Positions 21,591 to 33,458 are shown, counted from the first letter of the stretch. The stretch: DNA of 64,000 nucleotides from Humulus lupulus (GCF_963169125.1 NC_084796.1:83969888-84033887), one strand, 5' to 3'. Made by a program: numbers and translations. The notes: generated from the sequence alone by a model not told the origin.

Positions 21591-24500
21591 ATGATGACTG
21601 TGGAGGAACGCGCACCAAAAAAGGCTTGGTCAGAAGAGGGTGAAATAACCTTCTCTGATAGCGACGCTCAGCATGTCTGGTTCCCACATTCCGATCCACT
21701 GGTCGTGGATATCCAGATGGCCAATATGATGGTGAAGAGAGTGCTAGTTGACAAAGGAAGTTTAGTGAACATCCTGTATAAATCTTCGCTGGAACGCATG
21801 AAGTTGTCCGTTAAGGACTTAGAGCCTTGCAACCAAACAATCTACGGCTTCTCAGGCGAGGGACTCGCCCCGGCAGGGTCAATCAGACTTCCAGTCATGG
21901 CAGGTACAGCGCCTGCTACCAGGACATTACTCGCTACTTTTATAGTAGTCGATTGTCCTTCAGCGTACAATGCCGTCATTGGAAGGCCCATACTGGTTGA
22001 CCTATGGGCCGTCACCTCCATATGGCACTTGGCCATGAAATTCCCGACAGACGCAGAGGTAGGACGCGTATTGGGAAATCAGAGGGAAGCCAGGGAGTGC
22101 TACAACGCCTCAGTCACAAAGGCGAAGAAGGGAACGTCAAAGAGCACTCCCCCAGATAGGTTACAGATGGCTATTGATACACAAGCCCAATTCGGTGAAG
22201 GAGTCACCAAATAGGGTGTTGCCCAAAGTGAGGATAAGGATTTAGATCCTTGCTTTGGGGATTTTGAGGAAAATGTTAGACCGGTCGAGGACCTAGAAGA
22301 GGTCCAACTTGAAGAAAAAGACCCGACCAGAGTTGTGAAGGTTGGAAAAAACTTAGAACCAACCACGAAGCATGCACTGGTGGAATTTTTGTAGAAGAAC
22401 CAGGAAGTCTTTGCCTGTTCGCACAAAGACATGGTTGGGATAGATACTGCAGTTATCATCCATGTCCTGAACATAGACAAGAGTTTTCCACCCGTGCAAC
22501 AGAAAATAAGGCTGCTCGATAAGGATAGATCGAAAGCCTTAAAAGAAGAAGTCGATAGACTGAAGGAGAATGGATTCATCCGGGTGGCGTTTTATCCATC
22601 GTGGGTCTCTAATCCGGTACTGGTGCCCAAGCCTAACGGCAAATGGTGAACCTGTGTGGATTTCACAGACCTCAATAAAGCCTGCCCAAAGGATTGCTTC
22701 CCACTCCCAAGGATCGACCAGCTGGTCGATGCAACTGCAGGACATGAGATCCTCTCCTTCATGGATGCATACTCAAGATACAATCAGATTAGTATGCATC
22801 CCCCTGACGAGGATCACACCAGCTTTCGGACCGATACGGGATTATACTGTTATAAAGTAATGCCCTCCGGACTGAAAAACGCAGGTGCGACTTACCAGCG
22901 ATTGGTTAACCACATGTTTAAGGAGTTGATCGGAGTAAACATGGAGGTGTACATGGACGACATGCTGGTAAATTCGAAAAAAGCAGAAGGACATGTGAAG
23001 GATTTACAAGAGTGTTTCGATGTGTTGAATAAGTACCAGATGAAACTAAATCCTCTCAAATGTTCCTTCGGAGTTGGATCAGGAAATTTTTTGGGGTTCA
23101 TCGTTAATTCAAGAGGAATCGAGGCCAACCCCGACAAGATAAAAGCCCCGATCGACATGAAATCGCCAGAGAAGATCAAGGACGTACAAAATTTAACTGG
23201 GAGAATTGCCACCCTAAGTAGATTCATTTCCAAGTCGACGGATAAATGCGTCCCTTTCTTCAATCTACTTAGAGGCAACAAGAAGTTCGAATGGACAGGA
23301 GACTGCGAGCAGGCTTTTCAGGCCTTAAAAGCACATATGGCACAGCCCCCTATTTTATCAAAGCCTATCAAAGGAGAAACTTTGTTCATCTACCTGGCGA
23401 TTACCGAAGTTGCTGCTAGTGCGGTACTAGTACGAGAAGAAGAAGGCGTACAAAAGGCGGTTTATTATGTAAGCAAGAGGCTAATCGGAGCAGAGCTGAG
23501 GTATCCTCCCATCGACAGGTTAGCCTATTGTTTAATCTTGGCCTCAAGGAAACTACGTCCTTACTTCCAAGCCCATCCCATTACAGTCTTAACTGACCAG
23601 CCCCATCGGCAAGTCCTCCAAAAACCAGAGGTGGCTGGGCGTTTATTAAAATGGGCAGTCGAACTAGGGCAGTTCGATATTACATATTCACCGCGAGCAG
23701 CAGTAAAAGGACAAGTCTTGGCTGATCTTATTTCAGAGTTCACTGAGCTCACAAACAACGAGCAATGCGAAAAGCATAGTGCGCCTGAGCCCCAAGATGA
23801 AGCTCCTTCGTGGAAGTTATTCACGGATGGATTGTCCAACGAATCTCACGCAGGAGCGGGAGTGATTTTGATAACGCCAGAAGGGCATCGATTTCACTGC
23901 GCCATTAGGTTCGACTTCACAGCGTCAAATAATGAAGCCGAATACAAAGCACTCCTCGCTGGATTAAGATTGGCAAGAGACATGAGTATAAAGGTGCTAG
24001 ATATTTACAGTGATTCACAGCTGGTAGTGAATCAAGTTCTAGGGGAATATCAAGCACGAGGCCTCAAAATGGTGGCCTACTTGAACAAAACTAGAGATCT
24101 GTTAGCTCAGTTCAAGAAGTATAGCCTCCAGCAAATACCTCGGGATCAGAATTCGAACGCAGATGCCTTAGCCAAACTTGCAAGTGCGAAAGATGCTAAC
24201 ACTTTGAATATTGTGCCAGTAGAAAGATTGTGCGAGCCAAGCATACGAGCAGATGAAACCAATATGGAAATCCGGATGGGGGACACATGGATGGCGCCTT
24301 ACTTGGATTATCTTACAAATGGTGTACTATCAGCAAATAGAAATAAAGCTAGAACCCTCCAGAGGCAGGCTGCTAGGTACATACTGGTCGATGGTGTTCT
24401 TTACCGAAGAGGATATTCCATGCCACTGCTCATATGTATTACACCAGAGAAAGCTAAAGAGCTGATGAGGGAAGTACATGAAGGCTTCTGCGAGGATCAC

Positions 24501-25523
24501 GCTGGAGGGCAAAGTTTGGCAAAGAAGATTCTAAGGCAGGGCTATTTCTGGCCGACTATGAACGAAGACTCAATGGAGTTTGTGCGAAAATGCGATAAGT
24601 GTCAGAGATTTTCCAAAATCCCACGCGCAGCTCCCAATGAGTTAAAACAAATGTAGAGTCCTTGGCCTTTCGCAGTATGGGGTATAGATTTGATTGGATC
24701 CCTGCCAACGGGAAAAGGCGGAGTGAAGTACGCAATCGTAGCAGTTGACTACTTCACCAAATGGGCCGGAGCTGAGCCGCTCGCTACCATAACGACCAAG
24801 AAAGTTCTTGACTTTGTCATCAAGAACATTGTTTGCCGATATGGTTTGCCTCGAAAAATTTTCTCAGACAACGGCACCCAGTTTGACAGCGACTTGTTCA
24901 CAGACTTCTGCGAGAGGCACGGGATCGTCAAAAGCTTTTCTTCAGTTGCACATCCACAAGCAAATGGGCAAGTTGAAGCAGTGAATAAAACACTTAAGGA
25001 CACCTTGAAGAAAAGGCTCGAAGATGCTAAAGGAGCATGGCCAGAACAATTGCCCGAAGTCCTCTGGTCGTATAGAACTTCTCACTAAACAGCAACAGGT
25101 CATACCCCGTTTTCCTTAGCATACGGGTATGAAGCTATGTTGCCCGTCGAGTTAGATCCGCCCTCCCATTGACGAATTACATACGACCAGGACCATAATA
25201 GCCAACTAATGATGGAGTCCCTAGACTCACTCAAAGAGAAATGGGAAAGAGCCCAACTCCAAGTAGTTGCGTACCAGCAAAAGGTCGCTCGGTATTTTAA
25301 CTCGAAAGTGAAAGAAAGAAAATTCAACGTCGGAGATCTAGTACTACGACGAGTTTTCTTAAACACCCGCGACCCAACTACTGGAGTGCTTGGTCCAAAC
25401 TGGGAAAGACCTTACCAGATTGAGGAAGTCCTTCATCCAGGCACCTACAAGCTTGCATGCTTAAATGGAGATCTTGTTCCACGCTATTGGAACATAGAAC
25501 ACTTGTGCAAGTATTATCAATAA
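21591..25523 (+). pseudogene. pol of element A: protease, RT, two RNase H domains, integrase; several stops
   Basis: Protease: the segment before VNILYKSSLERMK has DKG (21750-21758) where the family has DTG, so it should be inactive. RT: FMDAYSRYNQISM (about 22760) and YMDD at 22950-22961. The first RNase H-like (connection) region is at about 23370-23700. The second RNase H begins LFTDG near 23815 and carries SNNEAEYKALLAGLRLA. Integrase: an HHCC zinc finger (VHEGFCEDHAGG ... CDKCQ) at about 24474-24602, then a DDE core with WGIDLIG, SDNGTQFDS and NGQVEAVNKT (24680-24975). The C-terminal domain (RRVFLNTRDP, YQIEEVLHPGTYKL) ends at TAA 25521-25523. In-frame stops lie at about 22212, 22392, 22647, 24654, 25086 and 25171. 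Most are single-base changes relative to element B. Confidence 0.9.
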
Positions 25524-25852
25524 ACAGTCCTTTTTAAAGGACTGGCTTGTATCAATTTTTACTTTTGACAAGTTTCGAAAAAGGGTTAGCCACGTTGTAT
25601 GGCTAATCGCTTATAAGTGTAAGATCTTTTTAAGATCACCGTAAAGACATATTTAGTCCATTTTTAATACGAGATTATAAGGGACTGTGCGCAGCCAGTC
25701 ATTCTTGCCAACCTTTGTAAATTTATTTTTACAAGTATTTGTTCATTACTTGTGTTGTTTTGCTGTATTATAAGTGTTACATTTCCTACTGAGCAGTAAT
25801 GTTCGCACAGGTCATGGTCAAGGCAAGTGACCAAGGACCTAAAGCTCCTCGA

Positions 25853-25872
25853 TCACTTGGGGGTCATATAAG
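25853..25872 (+). other. Polypurine-tract-like site after pol
   Basis: CACTTGGGGGTCATATAAG, about 330 bp after pol. Element B has CACTTGGGGGGCATATAAG at 49713-49731. It shares the ACTTGGGGG core with the PPT before the 3' LTR. It may act as an internal plus-strand primer; that is inference. Confidence 0.4.
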
Positions 25873-26194
25873 GTACATCGATAGCAAAGCATACCAATAA
25901 GTATGTAAATACATGAACAAAATGAGTGAAAGCATGCTACGGTACTTAGAGTATTTTTCAAAATTTATATTTTGTTAAATCAAGCCAAAGTACTATGCTA
26001 AGTTCGGTCATGCGAACAGATGTTATAATAGAGAAAAATATTATAGTATCAAAAAGCATTCTTTTACACTGCGAGCAGTACTGCTCTGGTGTAATTGTTT
26101 AATTAAAAGTAAAGCTGCCCTCGCAGCAATAAAAACCAATTGTCCTTACAATACGACCCGTGGGCCATAAAAACGAAATAAAAGAAAAAAAATA

Positions 26195-28768
26195 TTATTG
26201 AGGAATAGGAGGGTCTTGAGGATTAGGAGGAGTGCCTTGGTCGGCCGGAGGACCAGCTTCAGTATTGACGGCAGGCACTTTGGCCTTCTCTTCCTCCTCC
26301 AGCCGGATGGCGCACTGCGCCATCAGAGTCCTCTTCAACCGCTCGGATAGGTAGTTAAAGTTGGCCTCCCGGTTGTGCTTCCAGAATTTGTAGAAGCAGA
26401 GGTGAGTGGCCTCCTTATACTTCTTCAAATTCTTGGCCCAGTCCTCCTCGAGCTCCTGCACTCACTTCTAAACTCCCTCGTCTCCTGCCTGCTGGCTACC
26501 AGATCAAGCCCAAGCTGCTTACATTCTTGGGTGACGAGCTTGGCACTTTCCCTGAATTTTTCTCAGGCATTGTTGGCTTTCTTCAAGGCATCTTGGGCAT
26601 CCAGAAGCTCCTTGGTGAGAGTGGCTTGGTCCTCGCACATTTTTTCGTATTGTTTGGACAGCTCCTTATTCTCCTCGAGCAGCTTGTCCTTGTCAGCCTC
26701 AAATGCTTGCTTTGTCTGGGCAAGCTTGGAGTCGAAGTTCTTGCCCCGAGAAACCAATGCTCCAACACGGCGCCAGCCAGAAGTTAGAGTTAGCAGCCCC
26801 TGAAAGACAAAAAGTGAGATAAAGTAAGGAAAAGAAATCAGACGTAAATGATAAAGCAGCAGGAGATAACTTACGCTAACTATCTCGTTCAACCCTCTGT
26901 TGACAACCTGATCAGCCTCCATTGAAGCAGTTTCAGTGATGGCGGCCTGACTACGTCTGTGCTTTGAGAGTTTGTATATCCTCTCCTTGGCTGAGCCGAC
27001 CACGAAGCTGGGCAGGGAGCCTTCGAGCAGGTTGTCCAAGGCCTCCTTGTCAGCAGCCCTGCAAGAAGGCTGTGGATTAACAGGTGTGGGAGTCGCCTGC
27101 TCGGTGGGGGGAGGAGGTGGCGAGTTCTCCTTGGAGGGGGCGGTGGCTGGAGCATCGTCTGTTCGAGCCTTCTTCGAGAGGGTCTTGCTGCTTTCCCCTT
27201 GAGCCCTCTTGCTATCCTTCTTCGGGACAGAAGAGGCGGCAGCAGCCTGATAGTGCTCAAAGACATCCTCGGAGTCCATACCTGCACAGAAAGAAACAAC
27301 TCAAACAGTAAGACTAAGTGGTCATGTAGGATACAATGATAAAAGTAAAAGGATTATAAGTAAAGTACCCGCGCTACAACTACTAGTCGTAACATTATTT
27401 ACTGAACTACCTAGTTCCTGGAAGAAATCTGAATTTAAGGAGGGAGCATTCCTAAAGTTGCCATCCCCATCAAATAGATGAGAGGGAATTGGCAAATGAT
27501 TTAAAAGCGAGATTGTTATACCATTTTCATCTGACGAATCGTCAGAAAGTTCGGTAGGCTCGGCAGCCTTTTGTTTTCCTTTGCCCTCAGAGGCCAAGGG
27601 TTTCTCTACACGACGAAGGACGGCAGGTTCCCTGATCGTAACCCCAGTTGGTCTCCTCCGCAGAGGAGACACTTGGGGTTGCTGCTCGGGTTCCACTTCG
27701 GCTTGGGCATTCCCCGCCGGAGGTTCACTCGTCGCTGGTTGAGGATTCCAGAGGCCGACCAGCCTAAGGTTAGCCTCAGTAACTAAATTTTTTACACTCT
27801 TATCAGCATTCGGCATGCTGGCTAAAAGTGCCGCCCTTGACTCCATCCCTGGAGTTGGGGTTGGGCGTAACCATGGGCCTGGAACACAGTGGAATGTCAA
27901 GACATTGTGACAGAAAAACACTAAGTGAAGAAGATACTGGCGTATGAATCTTTACCTCCTCGGGTGAAAGCCAGATTGTCTGCAGCTAAGTCAGGAGTAA
28001 GGAAATATTCCTGATGATACCTCCCCACGTTAGAGATATGAGTAGTGTCGGACAAGAAAGTGCACCCGGTTTCTTGGTGGCAAAAATGGAAAAACCCCGT
28101 GCCATCTTGGTTGGGGTTGGACTTAAGGTCAAAGAGAAAGTTGTTCTCGTGGGGAGTAGGCTCTAGCAATTTCTTGAGTTTGTAAAGGATATAGAGTGCG
28201 GCCAACATTCTATACCCATTCGGGGTGATTTGAAAGGGGGAAACTCCAAAGTAATTTGCCACCCCCTGAAAGAACGGATGAAGAGGCAAGGTGGCACCTG
28301 CCTTGAAGTGAAAACGTGACCAGGCGCTGTAGGCTCCGCCTGGCAGGTTGGCCCGCTGGTCGATAGAAGGTCTGACTAAGATCACCCCCGTCAGGTTGTA
28401 TTTATTTAAGTAGTTGGCGATCATCCGCATCGTCACCCTACTTTGGGGAACAACGTGCCACTCAACATCCGGCTGATCATCATGTCGAGGACGGGCACGC
28501 CTTTGAACATTGGTGTCAGGAGCATACTCACCTCGACCACTGGTCGAGGGGGCATCAGCAGTAGGCTGGCCTGAGGAGTTAGGGATTTTCCTTTTTTGAG
28601 CTTTTGTTTTTGTTCAAGCCATTCTCTGGGTTGGGACTGGAGGAAGGTTTGGGCTAGGGCGAGAAAAAGGGATATCCGGTATCGAGTAGATGGGTTTTCT
28701 TCACCTTCAAGCAGTTGAGCCAAGAGGTCATCTTCAATGGGTCTTTCTCCTCCCCAAGGGTCTTGCAT
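26195..28768 (-). pseudogene. Antisense four-exon gene of element A (PF04195-like 'gypsy type transposon' protein)
   Basis: Minus strand, ATG at 28768 (MQDPWGGERPIEDDLL). Predicted exons with GT-AG borders: 28768-27956, 27878-27369, 27281-26875 and 26799-26195. Exon 1 carries LPGGAYSAWSRFHFKAGA, LPLHPFFQGVANYFGVSPFQ and PNGYRMLAALYIL. This is the block of the plant 'putative gypsy type transposon' family (PF04195), found in Tat-branch antisense ORFs. Exon 2 is Pro/Glu-rich with DSSDENG. Exon 3 is Ser/Lys/Pro-rich. Exon 4 is a coiled coil (KLAQTKQAFEADKDKLLEEN) ending in PQDPPIPQ. Frame changes near 28690 and 26470 break it in this copy. Its function is unknown. It would be transcribed against gag-pol, from a start between it and the 3' LTR. 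Element B has the same layout. Confidence 0.75.
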
Positions 28769-29602
28769 ATGAACTGTAAACAGACAATGGAGGAGATAAG
28801 ACACATAGTCTACGGAGTTACGTGGGAGATTAAGATAGCGTTGCTCGCGTCTATTGACCAGCAGCATCCTACCCATACTCTAAGTTTGGTGCTAGCAGTT
28901 CGAAAAACGGATAAAAAAAAAGGAATAAAAAGTTTTCTGAGAAGGAACTTTTTCAACTCCTAAAGGGCGGGAAAAAACCCAGTTTTTTCAACTAGCTTAA
29001 AGATTGAAGTTTTACGTCGATCTTACGCCCTAAGCCTATGATCCTTACTATCGAACTAGCTCCTAACTTATATAAAGCAGAAATACACTCTCTTAACAAA
29101 CGTTAGAAGGTTTATACAAAAATCTTCATAAAACCCTACTCAAGAACACGGGAAATCACAGAGTACAGTAATTACATGCATGGCATAAAGTAGAGTTTAA
29201 AAGACGGAGTGATTACCTGGGCAAAGGTAGAGATTCAGAAAAACAAAGGATTTCGAGTCGGAAAGACCTTCGACAGGACGTCTGAGCAGTTTCGAAAACC
29301 TGGGCTCCGAAGCAAAGTTCTCGAGGTTCTTGACGAGAATGGTGAGTAAAAAATTACAAGGAAGAAAAAGGGGTTACTTATAGAGGCTGAGGTATGGCAG
29401 AAAGTGGCAATCATTACTTTCCCATTTTCGAAACTTGGGGGAGTGTATAAGCCGTCAAATTGATTTCTTGAAAACCGAAAAGGCTTGATTAGACATAATT
29501 GTGTCACGGTTTTAAAAAACGCACGAGGATCCTGACAGATTTCGTGGGGCATATGAACTGTTGTTTCCCTAAAAGTTTCTTTATTGCTGGTCGCACTAAA
29601 CA

Positions 29603-29617
29603 AACTTGGGGGGAAAA
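29603..29617 (+). other. Polypurine tract of element A
   Basis: AACTTGGGGGGAAAA directly before the 3' LTR, the expected plus-strand primer. Element B has AACTTGGGGGGCAAA at the same place. A look-alike AAACTTGGGGGAG lies at 29431. Confidence 0.8.
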
Positions 29618-30206
29618 TGTTATCCAAAAAACAGGCATGGATGACATGGAAAATATTTAAATACGCGTGGCTGACATCTGGCAGGAGTTTTGCTCGTATA
29701 TCGACCAGAAAGATATCTATGGCGCAACGCTCAATGGTTATATACGACCAGCGTGGTCGTATACTCGCTATATTTGGAGAAAATCTTAGGCAGTTATAAC
29801 CATACCTAAAATTATCTCCCATGATTTCCTGAGTATCCGATTATTTAGGAAAGAATATCTGTAACAAATTAATGTAATCTTCCTTGAGCCTATAAATAGA
29901 GAAAGATAGCTCAAGGAAGGGGACCTTTTTTGGGCTTTCGAATTATCTGGGATTAGAGCTGTTACGTTTGAGATATTGTATTGTTCTTCAGAGGTTTGTG
30001 AAACTCATTGAACCCTAGTTCTTTGATCACTCCTTTGGATCATATATCAATAACAGTTCAAGTGGACGTAGGTTATTACCAGATTCTGGGGCCGAACCAC
30101 TATAAATTTTTGTGTTCTTTATTTTTGTCATCACATTCATTTCAACGTATCTGTCCACATCAAGCATATTTGAATCCGTGTCAGTTGACCAAAATCAGGT
30201 TCAACA
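29618..30206 (+). repeat. 3' LTR of element A
   Basis: 589 bp, TGTTATCC to GGTTCAACA. About 11 single-base differences from the 5' LTR, no indels seen. TATA box at 29891. Followed by the CCAGC target duplication. Confidence 0.95.
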
Positions 30207-30379
30207 CCAGCTGTATCACATGCAGCCCTTGGAAACAGGACATGAGTCCAAATCAACTTGATATGTTCAATAAATTTAAATTCAAACTATCTCTAACTTA
30301 ATTCAGGTGATTCAATTCAAAACGTACCAAAACTCAATAAGAAACATGGTCGCGAATCAACATGTAAACAACCTTGCGC

Positions 30380-31240
30380 TATTTTTCATTCTAAAAATCT
30401 ATAGGAGGCACAGTCTGGTCCACAAAATCGTTGCTCCAGTCAACATGTGTCAGATATAAAAGCTGCCACACAACCAAAGCATCCATATCATTGTTAAACG
30501 AACTATAAAACAAAATAAATAAACAACTATGAATTAGCTCACCTACAAGAAAATGGCACAGCCACTAACATTCTTGGTGTTGTGCGTCTGATACCTAAAT
30601 AAAGAGTTCATTAGGTAACGGTATCCCATAGACGCTCAATTCTTTTTCGAAATACAACTTGTCTTTATTAGTGAGTGAAGGTAATTGGCACTGACATCAG
30701 TCCCAGTCTTCGGGCATAGCAAGATCCCGATCGCAACAAGCACGAACTTGATCACAAACAGTGCATCAGCTTCAATGGACTCTTTCAAGTCCTTCTCCAA
30801 TGTCGCGAGTGAAACTGTGTACTTTCTAGCTCCCAAAAGCTCTTCCAACTCAGAAATGTCTCTCTCACTCTCTATCACAACTGCTTCACCTGATCATGTA
30901 CAACCATAGCATCTGCAAAAAGCTTGGCAAACAACATGATTGATCTCTCAAACAAATCTAGTCTACTCGTCGAAGGGTCAACGTGCTCTATGAGCCAGTT
31001 GACAATCCTCGTATCAATGTAGGGGCCATCCTCCCTGTTGAAGGTGCCGAAACCAACATTGAGTAATGCATCCTTCTGCTCTAGGCTGAGAGACTTCACA
31101 ATACACAAAAACCTCTCAAACGAGCATTGACCGTACACCCTATGTGATTCCTCCATGTCTAACGTTGTCTCCTCTTCACTGACCTCACTTTGTTTATCTT
31201 TGTCGTCACTAGCTTTGGCCTTCTTCTCCTTTGGTCCCAT
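30380..31240 (-). pseudogene. 5' exons of the Ulp1-like protease gene
   Basis: The ATG is at 31240. Exon 1 (31240-30890, 351 nt, ends CAG before GTGAAG) encodes MGPKEKKAKASDDKDKQ, then SFERFLCIVKSLSLEQKDAL, then RIVNWLIEHVDPSTSRLDLF. That pattern is the N-terminal domain of plant transposon-associated Ulp1 proteins. Downstream blocks are FVIKFVLVAIGILLCPKTGT (near 30750-30690), YQTHNTKNVSGCAIFL (near 30590) and LVVWQLLYLTHVDWSNDFV (near 30475-30405). The coding then meets the CCAGC target site of element A and continues at 18640 on the far side. No terminal inverted repeats were recognised, so whether this is a host gene or the cargo of an old MULE is open. Confidence 0.7.
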
Positions 31241-32204
31241 CTCTATTTAGTTATATCAGCCTCATGATCATCACCCCTCCACTGCGCTTTCTCCTCTGCT
31301 GGTAGTGACTTGAATTATTTTTTTTAGATTCTCCTTTGTCTGAAAATGATTGCAAGTATTCCATTAGCACCAGTACAAATAGGACAATAATTGAATAAAA
31401 AATAAAAAATAATACCAAGAATGAGTAATATGATTGAGTACCAACTAACATCTTTCTCAGTCAGTTCTTTGTGTGCGGTGAGATAAGGTTTATACTGTGC
31501 TTTGCTGCATAAATACAAGTGAGTTAGCAAATTAAATATAATTTAGCAACATAGGTATGTCAATTAAAAATAATGCATAAACATTAACACTAAAGAAATT
31601 ACAAGAATTGTTGCCATGTCGCAACATTGTCCTTTCCAGTGTTGTCAATGTTTTCAGTATCAACCTTTCTCTTATTTCTACTTTTAGGAGGCATGGTTTG
31701 CATACCTATTAAGCATAATAAAATTTATCAATATACAAAATCTAATAATATATTAACTTACTATGAACAATTTGATTTACCAAACCAGAGTTTCAATTCA
31801 TTGCCTCATTATAAATATAAAAAATTCTGACTAAGTACAAATATTGAACGAAGTAGTACATGATACTACATTGTGATATGAAACAAAAATGATGGCAAAA
31901 AACACTCATCTCAATAAATTCTTCTTAATATCTATAATATAAATTCATCAACTTGTATGGCATTACACACATTACAAAAAGGAAAGCAAACAAAACAGAA
32001 GACATCACCAATACAATGAAAGAAAAAAAACAAGATAATTCAACTCACAATCCTAGGCACAAAATAAACTCAATTGTATACAATTCTAACAACTTTATCA
32101 ATTTCTCTCTCAAATTCTCTCAGCAACAGAACCAATATTCACCACCAACCGAAAATAACATGGACACTTTATTAGGTCTCAAGGACATTTACATGACCTA
32201 ATTG
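31241..32204. other. AT-rich 5' flank of the protease gene
   Basis: No coding seen. Likely promoter or subterminal DNA of the protease gene or its host transposon. Confidence 0.5.
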
Positions 32205-33230
32205 AAATTTCATAAACCACATAAGCAAACTGTTGAATTTCATACGCCCCAAACCAAACTAAAGCACATTATACACATCAATAAAAAATTGTTGCCAAAC
32301 TCAGAAACACTAGGCCCTAAACAAACTTAATAAATTTATTGTATCTAAAATTAATAACAAAATAAATTATTAACTTTAACACCTAAAAATTTCAAGGTCT
32401 GAAATAGTTATAAAAATTCTAATCGAAATGTACCTTAAAAATGACAACCCCTATAAAAATGGTTATCTCAAAATGCACCCAAAAAATATTAACAAACAAA
32501 TTCTCCAACTTAGTCCTGACTAAGTCTAACCCCCCACTACCAACCACGATAGAGAACAAAAAACCAACAAAAGAAAAACGAGAAGAACAAAATCAGTAGA
32601 AAATAGGAACAATTTCAAAACCTATAAACCACATAAGCAACCCATGCAATGAATAGCATCATATTTAAAGTCACAATAAAAATACTCGAACTCAGTCCCT
32701 TTTTTCATAAAAAAATTAAATCAATAAATAGACCAAAAAATAATTTCAAACGACCCAAGCCAAACTAAAGCACATTATAACTACATCAATACAAAATCAT
32801 TGCCAAACTCAGAAACACTATGCCCCTAAACAAACTGAATAAATTCATTATATCAAAAATTAATAAGAAAATGAATTCTTAACTTTAAAACCTAAAAATT
32901 TCAAGGTGTGAAATAGTTATAAAAATCTTAATTGAAATGTACTTAGAAATTGACAGCCCGTAGACAAATGGTTATCTCAAAATGCACCAAAAAAAAATGC
33001 AAAACTGATTCTCAAATTCAGTCCTAACTAAGTCTAACCCACCAGTACCGACAACGACAGAGAAGAAATAACAATTTCAATAAAAAAATATTAAGAAAAA
33101 CAAAAAGTACAATTGATACTTACTAACAATTTCTAAAAAAATATATTCAGAAAACCCATAAATACGACAAACAAAAGAAAAATGAGAAGAATAAAATCAG
33201 CAGAAGATAGAAATGATTTCAAAACCTACA
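32205..33230. repeat. Tandem duplication, two copies of about 500-600 bp
   Basis: Copy 1 from about 32205 and copy 2 from about 32618 both start with TATAAACC/CATAAACCACATAAGCAA. They share AAACTAAAGCACATTATA, TTGCCAAACTCAGAAACACT and AAATTTCAAGGT, then GAAATAGTTATAAAAAT, then GGTTATCTCAAAATGCACC and CTAAGTCTAACCC, in the same order. The copies differ by scattered substitutions and indels. No coding. Confidence 0.75.
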
Positions 33231-33316
33231 AATTTTTTTAAAAACTATTGTAAAATTTAATATTTCATTAATGCTAATTTGATATTTATTGAAAAGTGTT
33301 CGATTGTGACACATAG

Positions 33317-33458
33317 GCGAAAGTACCCAATTAAATGGATATTTGCAGAGAAAGTATCCAATTAAATGGATATTTGTGGCGAAAGTACCAAATTAAAGGA
33401 ATATTTGCGGCGAAAGTACCTAATGTAAGATATGTTTGCAGCAAAAGTACTCAACTTA
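33317..33458. repeat. 31-bp minisatellite, about 4.5 copies
   Basis: The unit GCGAAAGTACC-AATTAAA-GGATATTTGC repeats with a 31-bp period from 33317. The last copies are degenerate. Confidence 0.85.

Larger units (their letters stand above)
18646..30206 (+). mobile_element. Element A: full-length Tat/Retand-type Ty3/gypsy retrotransposon
   Basis: 11561 bp between perfect 5-bp duplications CCAGC (18641-18645 and 30207-30211), with two LTRs of 589 bp each. Order: LTR, primer site, gag, protease, RT, RNase H, second RNase H, integrase, then an antisense gene, polypurine tract and LTR. A second RNase H and an antisense reading frame between pol and the 3' LTR are known traits of the Tat branch (Tat, Retand, Ogre). 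By eye the LTRs differ at about 11 sites (near 1.9%), so the insertion is recent, but gag-pol has stops and at least one frameshift. It splits the Ulp1-like protease gene. Confidence 0.92.

Noticed and set aside
33317..33458. CRISPR-like array
   Set aside because: The repeats are directly tandem with no spacers, in plant nuclear DNA.
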